From positions 1 through 64,000 of the forward strand of contig DASQFI010000050.1 in NCBI GenBank assembly GCA_035633215.1: a DNA stretch of 64,000 nt, in the 5' to 3' direction. Position 1 is the stretch's first letter. Each line of letters opens with the position of its first letter. The stretch comes from DASQFI01 sp035633215 (GTDB lineage Bacteria > Acidobacteriota > Vicinamibacteria > Vicinamibacterales > SCN-69-37). Below the pieces are notes generated by a model that saw only the letters and a list, made by a program, of their open reading frames with translations, was not told where the DNA came from and did not search any database. Positions 7,940-19,957 of the stretch are shown here, in pieces. A program made the translations under genes and the position numbers.

Positions 7940-9370
7940 ATGAAACTCGCGCGGACACTCGTAATCGTTCTTGTCGCCTGCAGCTGCGCCACCAACCCGG
8001 CGACCGGACGCCGTCAGGTGATCCTGATGTCCGAGGCGGAAGAGGTCCAGCTCGGGAAGCAATCCGACGCCGAAGTACGGAAGCAGATGGGCCTCTACAA
8101 CGACGCCGAGCTGCAGCAGTACGTCAGGAGCGTCGGCGATCGTCTCGCCCGGGCGACCCACCGTCCGGCCCTTCCCTGGACATTTGCCGTCGTCGACGAG
8201 CCTGCAGTGAACGCGTTCGCGCTGCCCGGTGGCTACATCTACCTGACGCGGGGCATCATGCCGTTCCTCCGTGACGAAGCGGAGCTGGCCGCGGTGATGG
8301 GCCACGAGATTGGCCATGTGGACGCGCGCCACCAGGCGGCCGCGTACTCGCGCCAGACGCTGGCCGGCGGCGGCCTCGCGATTCTCGGGATTCTGGTGCC
8401 AGAAACGCAGCCGCTGCAGGGCGTCGCCCAGGTCGCGTTCGGCCTGATGTTCCTGAAGCATGGTCGCGAAGACGAGCTGGAGGCCGATCGGCTGGGCGTC
8501 AGCTACTCGGCGACGAACGGCTGGGATCCGCAGGGGATGACAGGGCTGCTCGCGACGCTCGCGCGACTCGACGAGGCGTCGGGATCGCGGCGCGGCGTTC
8601 CCAACTGGGCGCTGACGCATCCGCCGGCGGCCGATCGTGTCGTGAAAGTCGAGGAGGCCGTGAAGGCGTCGCGCACGGGCGCGAGCAAGGCGACCAACAA
8701 GAGTGAATTCGAGCGCGTCCTGGATGGCGTCGTGTTCGGCGACAGCCGCGAGAAGGGCATCGTCCGCGGCAACGATTTCTTCCATCCGGTCCTGGGATTT
8801 TCGGTGCGCTTTCCGCAGGGCTGGGAGATCGTGAACACGGACGAGCAAGTCTCGGCGCGCGAGAGCGAGGAGAGCAACGTCGCGGTCGTGCTGCAGCTCG
8901 CGACTGCCACCGGCAACGTTCAGCAGGCGGCGCAAACGGGCATGGCCAAGGCGGGATTTCGTGAGACGTCGGGTCAGCGGACCGACATCAATGGCCTGCC
9001 CGCCTATGTCGGCGTCTATGAAGGCGTCATGAACAATACGCGCGTGGCGGTGCGTGCCGCTCACATCCAGGCCGGCGGCCGCGTCTATCTCGTCGCGGGC
9101 GTGGCGCCCGCCTCGCAATTCAATCGCGCCGATGCGGCGTTTCAGGGCTCCATCCTGTCGTTCCGGACCTTGAGCCGGCAGGAAGCCGAGCGCATCCAGC
9201 CCAACCGCGTGGATTTCTACGTCGTCCGCCCGGGTGACACGTGGGAGTCGATCGCGCGCGGCCCTGGCAACGGCACGGTGCGCCCGGCGACCGTGGCGAT
9301 CATGAACGGCCGTGACGCCACGGCCCAGCCCAAAGCCGGAGAGCGGATCCGGATCGTCGTAAGCAACTGA
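7940..9370 (+). CDS. M48 family zinc metallopeptidase lipoprotein with C-terminal LysM-like segment
   Basis: Envelope metallopeptidase, 476 residues from the ATG at 7940, preceded by GGAGG. A longer frame from 7781 would be translated through repeat R1 and is rejected. Signal peptide with lipobox LVAC, lipidated cysteine C14. Zinc motif HEIGH (H122, E123, H126) in MGHEIGHVDARH, with downstream glutamate in EDELEADRLG, as in BepA/LoiP-type M48B enzymes. A DUF-like middle domain (about 270-410) follows. The C-terminus (YVVRPGDTWESIA...) looks like LysM or a cell-wall-binding relative. Likely role: quality control of outer-membrane proteins or peptidoglycan-associated proteolysis. Confidence 0.92.
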   Translation: MKLARTLVIVLVACSCATNPATGRRQVILMSEAEEVQLGKQSDAEVRKQMGLYNDAELQQYVRSVGDRLARATHRPALPWTFAVVDEPAVNAFALPGGYIYLTRGIMPFLRDEAELAAVMGHEIGHVDARHQAAAYSRQTLAGGGLAILGILVPETQPLQGVAQVAFGLMFLKHGREDELEADRLGVSYSATNGWDPQGMTGLLATLARLDEASGSRRGVPNWALTHPPAADRVVKVEEAVKASRTGASKATNKSEFERVLDGVVFGDSREKGIVRGNDFFHPVLGFSVRFPQGWEIVNTDEQVSARESEESNVAVVLQLATATGNVQQAAQTGMAKAGFRETSGQRTDINGLPAYVGVYEGVMNNTRVAVRAAHIQAGGRVYLVAGVAPASQFNRADAAFQGSILSFRTLSRQEAERIQPNRVDFYVVRPGDTWESIARGPGNGTVRPATVAIMNGRDATAQPKAGERIRIVVSN

Positions 9371-9380
9371 ATTGATTGTT

Positions 9381-9461
9381 AAACTTAGAACTCAGAACTC
9401 TGAACTGAGAACTTGATCCCTCAGTCCTCATCCCAGTTCTAAGTTCTGAGTTCTGAGTTAC
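9381..9461. repeat. R2 AGTTCT-type inverted repeat, copy a
   Basis: Left arm of AACTTAGAACTCAGAACT type words and right arm of AGTTCTAAGTTCTGAGTTCT type words; the arms are complementary and can form a long AT-rich hairpin. Two other copies (28917-29036, 41691-41791). As in the others, the right arm ends shortly before a start codon (14 bp before mtgA). Confidence 0.9.
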
Positions 9462-9474
9462 ACGTCTTTAGACA

Positions 9475-10257
9475 ATGAAGTTATTGCGGAAGATTTCCCG
9501 CTGGACCGTCGCGGCCATTGCCGTGCTGTTCGCGACGCTCGCCTACACCTGGCTCACGCTGCCGGACGTGCGCGTGCTGAGGAAAGAAACGCCGACGCGA
9601 ACCGCCTTCATGCAGCTGCGGGCGCGCGAGGCGGTCGACGAAGGCACGTCCCCCAGGTTCTCCCAGCGGTGGGTGAGCTACTCGCGGATCAGCCCCACGC
9701 TCATCCGCGCGGTGCTCGTGACGGAAGACGCGGCCTTCTATCAGCACGAAGGCGTCGACTTCGACGAGATTCGCGCGTCGATGGAAATCAATTGGGCCAG
9801 GGGCCAGTTCATCCGCGGCGGCTCGACGATCACCCAGCAGCTGGCGAAGAATCTCTATCTCTCGCCGTCGCGCAATCCGTATCGCAAGCTGACCGAGCTC
9901 TTCATCACGCGCCGGCTGGAGGTCGAGTTGAGCAAGGCGCGCATCCTCGAGCTCTATCTCAATTTGATCGAGTGGGGGGATGGCATCTGGGGCGCCGAGG
10001 CGGCGGCGCGCGCCTATTTCGGCGTGCCCGCGAGCGCCCTGTCGACGGAGCAGTCGGCACTGCTCGCGGCGGCGATCATCAACCCGCGTGTGTATCGGCC
10101 GACACACCCCAACGCGCGATTGCGCAACCGCCAGCAGATCATCCTCGCGCGCATGGGATACGTGACGCCGCCGGAGCCGCCACCGCCGATCCCGACACTC
10201 GACATTCCGATTGGGGTCGGCCTGCCGCCGGCGACCGGCGGCGCCGGATCAGAATAG
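9475..10257 (+). CDS. mtgA: monofunctional biosynthetic peptidoglycan transglycosylase
   Basis: Polymerises lipid II glycan strands without a transpeptidase domain (GT51 family). 260 residues, slightly longer than E. coli MtgA (242). One N-terminal membrane anchor (about 10-28), then the GT51 domain: catalytic E84 in VTEDAAFYQHEGVD, the RGGSTITQQLAKNL motif and RRLEVELSKARILELYLN. The ending NPRVYRPTHPNARLRNRQQIIL is the usual MtgA C-terminus, followed by a proline-rich tail. The 3' end overlaps the convergent NlpC/P60 gene by 9 bp. The R2 repeat sits just before the ATG, and no clear Shine-Dalgarno sequence is visible. Confidence 0.94.
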   Translation: MKLLRKISRWTVAAIAVLFATLAYTWLTLPDVRVLRKETPTRTAFMQLRAREAVDEGTSPRFSQRWVSYSRISPTLIRAVLVTEDAAFYQHEGVDFDEIRASMEINWARGQFIRGGSTITQQLAKNLYLSPSRNPYRKLTELFITRRLEVELSKARILELYLNLIEWGDGIWGAEAAARAYFGVPASALSTEQSALLAAAIINPRVYRPTHPNARLRNRQQIILARMGYVTPPEPPPPIPTLDIPIGVGLPPATGGAGSE

Positions 10258-10794
10258 CCGTCTCGCACCGAGGAATCGCGCCCGCCAGTAGGTACTCTCC
10301 AGCACGTCGACGCGCACCACGCCGTTTTCGCCCGGCGCGTGGACGAAGGGATGGCCCGATCGGACGTTTGGCACGTCCCCGGAATCGACGGCCATGCCGA
10401 TGTGCGTCGCGCCTCGTGACTCGGTCGCGAAGAACAGCAGATCTCCGGCCCGGATGTCGCCTTCCCGGATTGTCCTGCCGTACGCGAACTGCTCGCTCAC
10501 CGTTCGCGGGAGCTCCCATCCCTGTTCGTTGAAGAGATAGCGCACGAATCCGCTGCAGTCGAAGCCGCGGCCTGGCGTGTCGCCTCCCAGCTGGTAGCGC
10601 GTGCCTTGAAGGGCGAGCGCGGTCTGGACGAGCCGCGGGAGGTCGAGCGGAGCGGCGGGAACAGAAAGGGGATCGGCCGCAGGCGCGACGACCGCGCCTG
10701 GGAAAGGCGCGGGGCGGCGGACCCCGACGGTCGGCGCGCACGCGGTCGCGAGCGCACTGACGGCGATGAGCCACGTGGCCGGTCGGATCAGCAT
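10249..10794 (-). CDS. NlpC/P60 (C40) family cell-wall hydrolase lipoprotein
   Basis: Papain-like peptidoglycan peptidase, 181 residues. Signal peptide and lipobox LATAC with lipidated C19, so anchored to a membrane. Catalytic cysteine C80 in FDCSGFVRYLF, histidine H131 in THIGMAV and third polar residue H152 in FVHAP match the Cys-His-His triad. GDLLFF is the usual C40 motif. The domain is minimal, with a roughly 30-residue proline-rich linker before it. Its gene faces mtgA and overlaps its end, so the two wall enzymes are neighbours but oppositely transcribed. Confidence 0.92.
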   Translation of the reverse strand: MLIRPATWLIAVSALATACAPTVGVRRPAPFPGAVVAPAADPLSVPAAPLDLPRLVQTALALQGTRYQLGGDTPGRGFDCSGFVRYLFNEQGWELPRTVSEQFAYGRTIREGDIRAGDLLFFATESRGATHIGMAVDSGDVPNVRSGHPFVHAPGENGVVRVDVLESTYWRARFLGARRLF

Positions 10795-10820
10795 TTCCCC
10801 TCGGGTATCCTACCGGCGCG

Positions 10821-10874
10821 GAAAGGACTTCGGGTGCGCGTTTTACACAAACCGTAAAACGTGCACCTGAGGTC
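10821..10874. repeat. R6 palindrome, copy a
   Basis: Inverted repeat with arms GACTTCGGGTGCGCGTTTTAC and GTAAAACGTGCACCTGAGGTC (two mismatches), so a near-perfect hairpin. Related half or full copies at 15281, 20616, 23514 and 40235. Confidence 0.75.
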
Positions 10875-10916
10875 AGCTAACTCCCTGACTACATTAGTGT
10901 TACGACCAGCGCGGCC

Positions 10917-10946
10917 TTGACAATCCGGCGACAATCCAGTGAGAAT
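10917..10946 (+). promoter_or_regulatory. candidate sigma-70 promoter for the HNH gene
   Basis: TTGACA at 10917-10922 and GAGAAT at 10941-10946, 18 bp apart. The predicted transcript start would fall within about 10 bp of the ATG at 10962, which has no Shine-Dalgarno sequence, so the mRNA may be nearly leaderless. Seen by eye only. Confidence 0.35.
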
Positions 10947-10961
10947 GGCCCAATTTCACTC

Positions 10962-11495
10962 ATGGAACAGACGCTGCTCCTGAACGCGACCTATGAGCCG
11001 CTGCGCGTCGTGCACTGGCAAAAGGCGATCACGCTCTGGTGTCAGGGCAAGGTGGAGATTGTCTCCACCTACGATCGCGAGGTCCGTTCCGTCTCTTTCA
11101 GCATCCGGCTGCCGTCGGTTATCCGCCTGCTTCGGCGAATCCGGATGCGACGGACGGTCGAGTACGTGCCGTTTTCGCGCGCCAACATCTACGCGCGCGA
11201 CAACCACGCGTGCCAGTACTGCGGCGATGCGTTCCCCACGAGTGAGCTCACGTTCGACCATGTCATCCCGGTCGCCCAAGGCGGCCGGAAGGACTGGGAG
11301 AACATCGTGACGGCCTGCATCGGCTGCAACCGCCGGAAGGGCGGACGCACGCCCGACCAGGCAGGCATGCGGCTGATTCGCCACCCGCGCCGGCCCGATC
11401 GCGCGCCGGCCATTCGCATCACCTTCGGCCTGCGCAATGCGCCGGAGAGCTGGCGCGACTACGTCTACTGGAACGTCGAGCTCGACGACGCGTAA
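10962..11495 (+). CDS. HNH endonuclease family protein
   Basis: 177 residues from ATG 10962 (a longer frame from 10917 is possible but lacks support). Central HNH nuclease fold with a zinc knuckle: C84/C87 in CQYCG, DH at 99-100 in FDHVIPVAQGG, N114 in WENIV, C119/C122 in CIGCN. The N-terminal MEQTLLLNATYEPLRVVHWQ and the region around it is the conserved lead-in of a widespread stand-alone bacterial HNH family, often annotated only as HNH endonuclease. No adjacent methylase or specificity gene, so not a classical restriction system; a DNA repair or chromosome-maintenance role is possible but unproven. Confidence 0.9.
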   Translation: MEQTLLLNATYEPLRVVHWQKAITLWCQGKVEIVSTYDREVRSVSFSIRLPSVIRLLRRIRMRRTVEYVPFSRANIYARDNHACQYCGDAFPTSELTFDHVIPVAQGGRKDWENIVTACIGCNRRKGGRTPDQAGMRLIRHPRRPDRAPAIRITFGLRNAPESWRDYVYWNVELDDA

Positions 11496-11513
11496 GACGC
11501 TTAAGCTTAAGAG

Positions 11514-12533
11514 GTGTCGCAAGTCATCACCGCCGTCCATCCGCGCTGGGTCGTGCCCGGGGCGCGCGTCGCGCTCACGGGCGTGCACCTGCCCCTGCCC
11601 GCCGATGGCCCACCGCACGTCCTGATCGGCACACACGACGCGCACGTCGTCGCCGCTTCTCGGCAGGGCATCCGGTTCGTCGTGCCCGCCGACGTCGAGG
11701 GCGGTCCGATGCCGATTCGGATCGACGAGCTGCTTGGCGAGTCCACCTCGATTGAGGTCGCGCGCACGCTGGCCAATGGCGTCCACCAGGTCGACAGCCC
11801 GGTGTTCGATCAGCACGGCCGGCTCTATGTCACGCAGAGCGGCAGCCGGGACACGAAGGTACCCGTACCGCTCTACCGGATCGGCCTGGACGGCGTACGC
11901 GAGCCGCTCGCGGTCGAGGTCGCCAATCCGACCTCGCTGGCGCTCGGCCCCGACGGGCTGATCTACATCTCGAACCGGTTCGAGGGCCACGTGCATCGGC
12001 TCACTGACGACGATCGCGTGGAGCTGTACGCGACCGAGCTGGGCGTGCCGACGGGTCTCGCCTTTGCGCCTGACGGGACGCTCTTCGTCGGCGATCGATC
12101 GGGATCGATTCTGCGTGTCTCGCCCGAGCGTCAGGTCGAGACGTATGCGAGCCTCCCGGCAAGTGTCGCGGCGTTTCATCTCGCGTACGGTCCCGATGGC
12201 AGTTTGTACGCGACCGCCCCCACGCTGGCGACCCACGACCCGGTCTACCGCATCTCGCCCGATCGCCTGGTCGACGTCGTGTGTGACGGCTTCGGCCGGC
12301 CGCAAGGGCTCGCGTTCGATTCGACCGGCACGCTGTACGTGGCCGATGCGCTGGCCGGCGGCGCCGGGCTCTACCGCATCGATCTCTCCGAGGCTCATCC
12401 GAAGCCTGAGCTGGTGCTCACCGCGCCGATGCTCGTCGGGGTGGCGTTCGACCCGCGCGGTGGCCTGATCCTCGCGTCGAACGACACGATCTGGAAGCTC
12501 GATGTGGATCTGAAGCCGTTCGCAAGGGTGTAG
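11514..12533 (+). CDS. NHL/SMP-30-like beta-propeller protein with IPT/TIG-like N-terminus
   Basis: 339 residues from the GTG at 11514, preceded by TTAAGAGG. Residues 1-75 resemble an IPT/TIG immunoglobulin-like fold (ITAVHPRWVVPGARVALTG). Then repeated propeller blades of the NHL or gluconolactonase type: DQHGRLYVTQSG, GPDGLIYISNR, APDGTLFVGDR, GPDGSLYATAP, DSTGTLYVADA, DPRGGLILASN. No signal peptide is evident, so probably cytoplasmic. No catalytic metal site could be identified with confidence. The TAG stop is the first triplet of repeat R4. Confidence 0.82.
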   Translation: MSQVITAVHPRWVVPGARVALTGVHLPLPADGPPHVLIGTHDAHVVAASRQGIRFVVPADVEGGPMPIRIDELLGESTSIEVARTLANGVHQVDSPVFDQHGRLYVTQSGSRDTKVPVPLYRIGLDGVREPLAVEVANPTSLALGPDGLIYISNRFEGHVHRLTDDDRVELYATELGVPTGLAFAPDGTLFVGDRSGSILRVSPERQVETYASLPASVAAFHLAYGPDGSLYATAPTLATHDPVYRISPDRLVDVVCDGFGRPQGLAFDSTGTLYVADALAGGAGLYRIDLSEAHPKPELVLTAPMLVGVAFDPRGGLILASNDTIWKLDVDLKPFARV

Positions 12534-12584
12534 GCCGGGCCTTCAGGGCCGTCGCGTCGCCGTGGCTAAAGCCCCGGCCTACAT
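12531..12584. repeat. R4 GTAGG...CCTACA palindrome, copy a
   Basis: GTAGGCCGGGCCTTCAGGGCC on the left and GGCTAAAGCCCCGGCCTACA on the right; the outer ends are complementary and each half carries its own small hairpin (GGCCTTCAGGGCC, GGCTAAAGCC). Its first bases include the TAG stop of the NHL gene. Other copies at 26482-26506 and 45302-45355. Confidence 0.8.
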
Positions 12585-12604
12585 CAGAGTTAAGCTCTCC
12601 GCGC

Positions 12605-14077
12605 ATGCAGCTGTTCCGCCTCAAGCCGATCGACGCGCTTGACACGTCGAGCGATCACTCCCTGAAGCGCGTGCTCGGCGCGGGCGATCTGGTGATGCTC
12701 GCGATCGGCGCGGTCATCGGCGCCGGGATCTTCGGCGCGATCGGGACGGCCGCGTCGGGGCAGACGGGGCCGAACGGCGAGATCATCCGATACGGCGCGG
12801 GCCCGGCGCTCGTCTTTTCGTTCATCTTGCTCGGCGGGGCCTGCGGACTCGCGGCGCTCTGCTACGCGGAATTGGCGTCGATGATTCCGCAGGCGGGCAG
12901 CGCGTACGCGTACTCGTACGCGACGCTTGGCGAAATCGTCGCGTGGATCATCGGCTGGGACCTGATTCTCGAGTACGCGGTGGGCAACGTCGCCGTCGCC
13001 ATCTCCTGGGGCGACTACTTCAAGACGCTCATCGGCGGCATCGGCCTCGCGCTGCCGGACTGGCTGTCGACCGGATACCGCACGGCGCTCCTCAGCTCGA
13101 ATCCCGCGGTGCACGGGCTGCTCGACAGCGCGCCGCGCTTTCTGGGCATGCCGATTCTCGTGAACCTGCCGGCATTCGGCATCGTGATGATCGTCACCTG
13201 GCTGCTGTTGCGCGGCGCCCGTGAGAGCACAACCGCCAACAACGTCATGGTCGTGATCAAGCTCGCCGCGCTTGCGCTCTTCATTGCCGTCGGGCTGATG
13301 AATCTCCAGCCGTCCAACTACACGCCCTTTGCGCCGAACGGGTTCACGGGCATCCATCAAGGCGCGGCCATCGTCTTCTTCGCGTACATCGGCTTCGATG
13401 CGATCTCGACCGCCGCGGAGGAAACCCGCAATCCACAACGGAATCTGCCCATTGGCATCCTCGCCGGCCTCGCGATCTGCACGGTCATCTACGTCATCGT
13501 CGGCTTCGTCCTCACCGGCATGGTGTCGTACAAGGAACTCGGCGTCGCCGATCCGCTCGCCTTCGCGCTCAATGCGGCCGGGTTCACGGGCGTGGGCTGG
13601 GTCGTCGCGCTCGGGGCGGCCGTGTCGATGACCGCCGTGCTGCTCGTGTTCCAGTACGGCCAGCCGCGCATTTTCTTCGCGATGGCCCGCGACGGACTGC
13701 TGCCGCAGTGGGCGGCGCGCATCGATCCCAGGACGCGCATTCCGTACACCACGACGCTCGTCACGGGCATTGTCGTGGCCGTCGCGTCAGCGATCGGCGA
13801 CGCGGCTGAGACGTATGACCTCACCAACATCGGCACGCTGTTCGCCTTCGCGCTCGTGTGCATTGGCGTGCTGGTCCTCCGGGTGAAAGAGCCGGCGCGG
13901 GCGCGAGCCTTCAAGGTTCCGTTCGTCTGGCTCGTCGCGCCGCTCGGCGCGGCAGCGTGCGTGTTCATCATGCAGGGCCTGCCGCCGCAGGCCTGGACGC
14001 GATTCGGCTGGTGGCTGCTCATCGGCATCGTGCTGTACTTCACGTACGGGTACCGGAACAGCCGGCTGCGACGGTAG
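12605..14077 (+). CDS. APC superfamily amino acid permease
   Basis: Inner-membrane amino acid transporter, 490 residues with about 12 hydrophobic segments. The N-terminal cytoplasmic HSLKRVLGAGDLVMLAIGAVIGAGIF is the APC signature (helix I GAIIGAGIF motif). FFAYIGFDAISTAAEETRNPQRNLP on helix VI-loop is the cationic/neutral amino-acid transporter (YfnA/CAT-like) motif. C-terminal helices end YGYRNSRLRR. Substrate cannot be named. The gene is followed by an R5 hairpin beginning at the stop. Confidence 0.92.
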   Translation: MQLFRLKPIDALDTSSDHSLKRVLGAGDLVMLAIGAVIGAGIFGAIGTAASGQTGPNGEIIRYGAGPALVFSFILLGGACGLAALCYAELASMIPQAGSAYAYSYATLGEIVAWIIGWDLILEYAVGNVAVAISWGDYFKTLIGGIGLALPDWLSTGYRTALLSSNPAVHGLLDSAPRFLGMPILVNLPAFGIVMIVTWLLLRGARESTTANNVMVVIKLAALALFIAVGLMNLQPSNYTPFAPNGFTGIHQGAAIVFFAYIGFDAISTAAEETRNPQRNLPIGILAGLAICTVIYVIVGFVLTGMVSYKELGVADPLAFALNAAGFTGVGWVVALGAAVSMTAVLLVFQYGQPRIFFAMARDGLLPQWAARIDPRTRIPYTTTLVTGIVVAVASAIGDAAETYDLTNIGTLFAFALVCIGVLVLRVKEPARARAFKVPFVWLVAPLGAAACVFIMQGLPPQAWTRFGWWLLIGIVLYFTYGYRNSRLRR

Positions 14078-14120
14078 GTCGAGCCCCCGCCTTCGCTCTG
14101 TCGAGCTTCGGCGGGCAAGC
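14075..14120. repeat. R5 palindrome, copy b
   Basis: Begins at the TAG stop of the permease; CCCGCCTTCGCTCTGTCGAGC followed by TTCGGCGGGCAAGC, so the outer CCCGCC/GGCGGG arms pair. Nearly identical to 63258-63297. Ends 12 bp before the next ATG. Confidence 0.8.
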
Positions 14121-14132
14121 AAGCCCCAAGCC

Positions 14133-15272
<1,140 letters not shown>

Positions 15273-15280
15273 GGACACCG

Positions 15281-15301
15281 AAAGGACCTCGGGTTTCGTT
15301 T
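15281..15301. repeat. R6 half-element, copy b
   Basis: AAAGGACCTCGGGTTTCGTTT, the same half-site as 20616-20636, ending 6 bp before the uvrA ATG. Only one arm is present. Confidence 0.55.
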
Positions 15302-15307
15302 ATCACC

Positions 15308-18181
<2,874 letters not shown>

Positions 18182-18220
18182 CACTTGTGGCTTCGATGAC
18201 ACGCGCCTTCGTGGGGTGGT

Positions 18221-18236
18221 GTGTCAGGATTGACAC
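18221..18236. promoter_or_regulatory. palindrome GTGTCA-GGAT-TGACAC, possible operator
   Basis: Perfect 6-bp arms around a 4-bp centre in the 191-bp gap between uvrA and lpxC. TTGACA within it (18230-18235) could also be a -35 box, but no convincing -10 follows at 17 bp. Candidate regulator site only. Confidence 0.3.
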
Positions 18237-18319
18237 GTCTTGCGGCCAGCCCCCAGGTCGCTTCCAGGCTCCCAACTGACGTAAGTCTAGCGATGCGAAA
18301 GGGTTAATCTGAATCTGCG

Positions 18320-18361
18320 CGCCAGCCGCTACTTGGCAATCCGATTGCTTCAAGGCTGGCG
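18320..18361 (+). promoter_or_regulatory. hairpin just upstream of lpxC
   Basis: Outer stem CGCCAGCC (18320-18327) with GGCTGGCG (18354-18361), inner stem GCAATC-C-GATTGC, followed by GCTTTAG. The structure ends 11 bp before the lpxC ATG. It could be the uvrA terminator or an RNA element that hides or exposes the lpxC ribosome binding site. Confidence 0.4.
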
Positions 18362-18372
18362 GCTTTAGACGT

Positions 18373-19278
18373 ATGACGCCTCAACGCACGCTGCGACGAA
18401 CGGTTCACTGCACGGGAATCGGCCTTCATTCCGGGCAGCGCGTCAAAGTCTTCCTGAAGCCGGCACCGGCCGATTACGGCATTCGCTTCCAACGTACGGA
18501 CCTTGGCGGGATGGAGATTCCCGCCCACATCTCACACCTTGGTGCACGACAGCACTTGCAGACAAGCCTGGCGTCGGGACACGCCGCGGTGAATACCGTC
18601 GAGCATCTCCTCGCGGCGCTCCGCAGCCTGGGTGTGGACAACGCCTGCGTCGAGCTGAACCACTCCGAAGTGCCGATCATGGACGGCAGCTCGGCCCCCT
18701 GGGTGTACTTGATTCAGGATGCCGGGGTCCGGGCGCTGACCGCGCCGCGGAAGTCGATCCAGGTGCTTCGCCAGGTGCAGGTCCAGCAGGGGGACAAGCG
18801 CATCGCGATGTACCCCTCGGACCGGTTCAAGATCAGCTACACGATCCGCTTCGACCACCCGCTCCTCCGGCACCAGCAGAAGACGCTCGACCTCGACGAA
18901 CAGGCCTTCATCGACGAAATCGCGCCGGCCCGCACGTTCGGCTTCCTGAAGGAAGTCGAGATGCTGCGCCAGCGGGGTCTCGCCCTCGGCGGCTCGCTCG
19001 AGAATGCCATCGTGCTCGGCGAGACCGGGGTCCTCAATCCGCTGCGGTTCGAGGACGAATTCGTCCGCCACAAGATTCTCGACGTGCTGGGTGATCTGGC
19101 ACTGGTTGGCCACCCGATTCTCGGCCACCTGGTCGTGCATCGCGGCGGTCACGCGCTGCACGCGGCGTTCGCCACGGAGCTGCTCAGGCAGTGCGACGCG
19201 TGGCGCTTCGTCGAGGTGCCCGACGCAAGCGATGCCCACGGCAGCCGCGTGCCCCAGGCGGCGACGGTGGGGCACTGA
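18373..19278 (+). CDS. lpxC: UDP-3-O-acyl-N-acetylglucosamine deacetylase
   Basis: Committed step of lipid A synthesis; removes acetate from UDP-3-O-acyl-GlcNAc. 301 residues (E. coli 305). Begins RTLRRTVHCTGIGLHSGQRV, the standard LpxC start. Zinc ligands: H78 in VEHLLAAL, H and D in HKILDVLGDL (about 233 and 237); general-base/acid histidine in HRGGHALH near 260-265; HSEVPIMDGSSAPWV is the conserved active-site loop. It proves the organism makes lipid A or at least its precursor. It stands alone rather than in a mur/fts cluster. Confidence 0.97.
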   Translation: MTPQRTLRRTVHCTGIGLHSGQRVKVFLKPAPADYGIRFQRTDLGGMEIPAHISHLGARQHLQTSLASGHAAVNTVEHLLAALRSLGVDNACVELNHSEVPIMDGSSAPWVYLIQDAGVRALTAPRKSIQVLRQVQVQQGDKRIAMYPSDRFKISYTIRFDHPLLRHQQKTLDLDEQAFIDEIAPARTFGFLKEVEMLRQRGLALGGSLENAIVLGETGVLNPLRFEDEFVRHKILDVLGDLALVGHPILGHLVVHRGGHALHAAFATELLRQCDAWRFVEVPDASDAHGSRVPQAATVGH

Positions 19279-19337
19279 TCCAAAGCAATCTGTAGATTTC
19301 AGATTGACACGCTCAGGGTTCCAGACCGCCCACGCCC

Positions 19338-19613
19338 CTAGTCTTCGGTCGCCCGATTCGCTTTTCTCACCAGGGCGATGAGTCGATCGTTCTCGAATCG
19401 ATTGAAGCTCATGAACAGGCTTTCCTTGAGGTACGCCTGCAGTTCCTCGGGCGTCATCTGGCTGACGACGTTCTGGATTTCGTGGTCGACGTCGTCGAAG
19501 GCGTAGTCGAGGCCTTTCTGGCGCGCGAGATCTCGCGAGATGATCTCGATGATCGCGAGCGCGTCGCCGTCGAGATCCACCCGGGTGCCCGCGGTGGTCG
19601 TGATGGTGCGCAT
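19338..19613 (-). CDS. conserved small protein of unknown function in the sigma-STAS operon
   Basis: 91 residues, acidic, no signal peptide or membrane segment: MRTITTTAGTRVDLDGDA at the start, then a mainly helical body with QMTPEELQAYLKESL and SFNRFENDRLIALVRKAN. I do not recognise a family. The ATG lies 2 bp after the STAS gene stop, in the order sigma factor, STAS protein, this gene, so it is probably co-translated and may bind or tune the STAS protein or its kinase. Coding reality is supported by the tight spacing and typical high-GC third positions. Confidence 0.72.
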   Translation of the reverse strand: MRTITTTAGTRVDLDGDALAIIEIISRDLARQKGLDYAFDDVDHEIQNVVSQMTPEELQAYLKESLFMSFNRFENDRLIALVRKANRATED

Positions 19614-19615
19614 CG

Positions 19616-19957
19616 TCAGCCTCCGAAGCTCGCGAGCGCGGACGCCTGATCGGCGTGCACCTCGAGGAAGTTGTGCGCGCCGGTCATCTGCAGCATCGTC
19701 TCGACGCGTTTCTGCACGCCCGTCAGCTTGAGCGATCCGCCGGCCGCCTGCGCCTGCCGGAACAGATCCATCAGACAGCCGATCGTCGCGCTGTCGACGT
19801 AGCTCACCGGGGTGAGATCGACCAGGATCTTCTTCTCGCCGGCGCCGATGAGGTTCGTCGCCGCGGTGGCGAAGTCGGCCAGGATGGGATACGTGAGCCG
19901 CGTTTCCTTCACCTGGAGCAGGACGACGCCGCCGATGTGAGAGGTCGTGACGTTCAT
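19616..19957 (-). CDS. STAS-domain anti-sigma factor antagonist (SpoIIAA-like)
   Basis: 113 residues, a single STAS domain. The phosphorylatable serine region is VSYVDSATIGCLMDLFRQAQ (DSATIG corresponds to the DSSG loop of SpoIIAA), so it could be switched by an HPK-type anti-sigma kinase. ATG overlaps the sigma-factor stop by 4 bp (ATGA). Its linkage to an ECF-like sigma factor suggests a partner-switching module, but no RsbW-like kinase is encoded in the window. Confidence 0.9.
   Translation of the reverse strand: MNVTTSHIGGVVLLQVKETRLTYPILADFATAATNLIGAGEKKILVDLTPVSYVDSATIGCLMDLFRQAQAAGGSLKLTGVQKRVETMLQMTGAHNFLEVHADQASALASFGG

Noticed and set aside
9381..9461. AGTTCT repeats as a possible CRISPR array
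   Set aside because: Units are 6-13 bp without unique spacers, arranged as complementary arms; no cas genes nearby.
10917..10961. Upstream extension of the HNH protein by 15 codons
   Set aside because: Family members start at MEQTLLLNATYEPL; the extension overlaps the candidate promoter.
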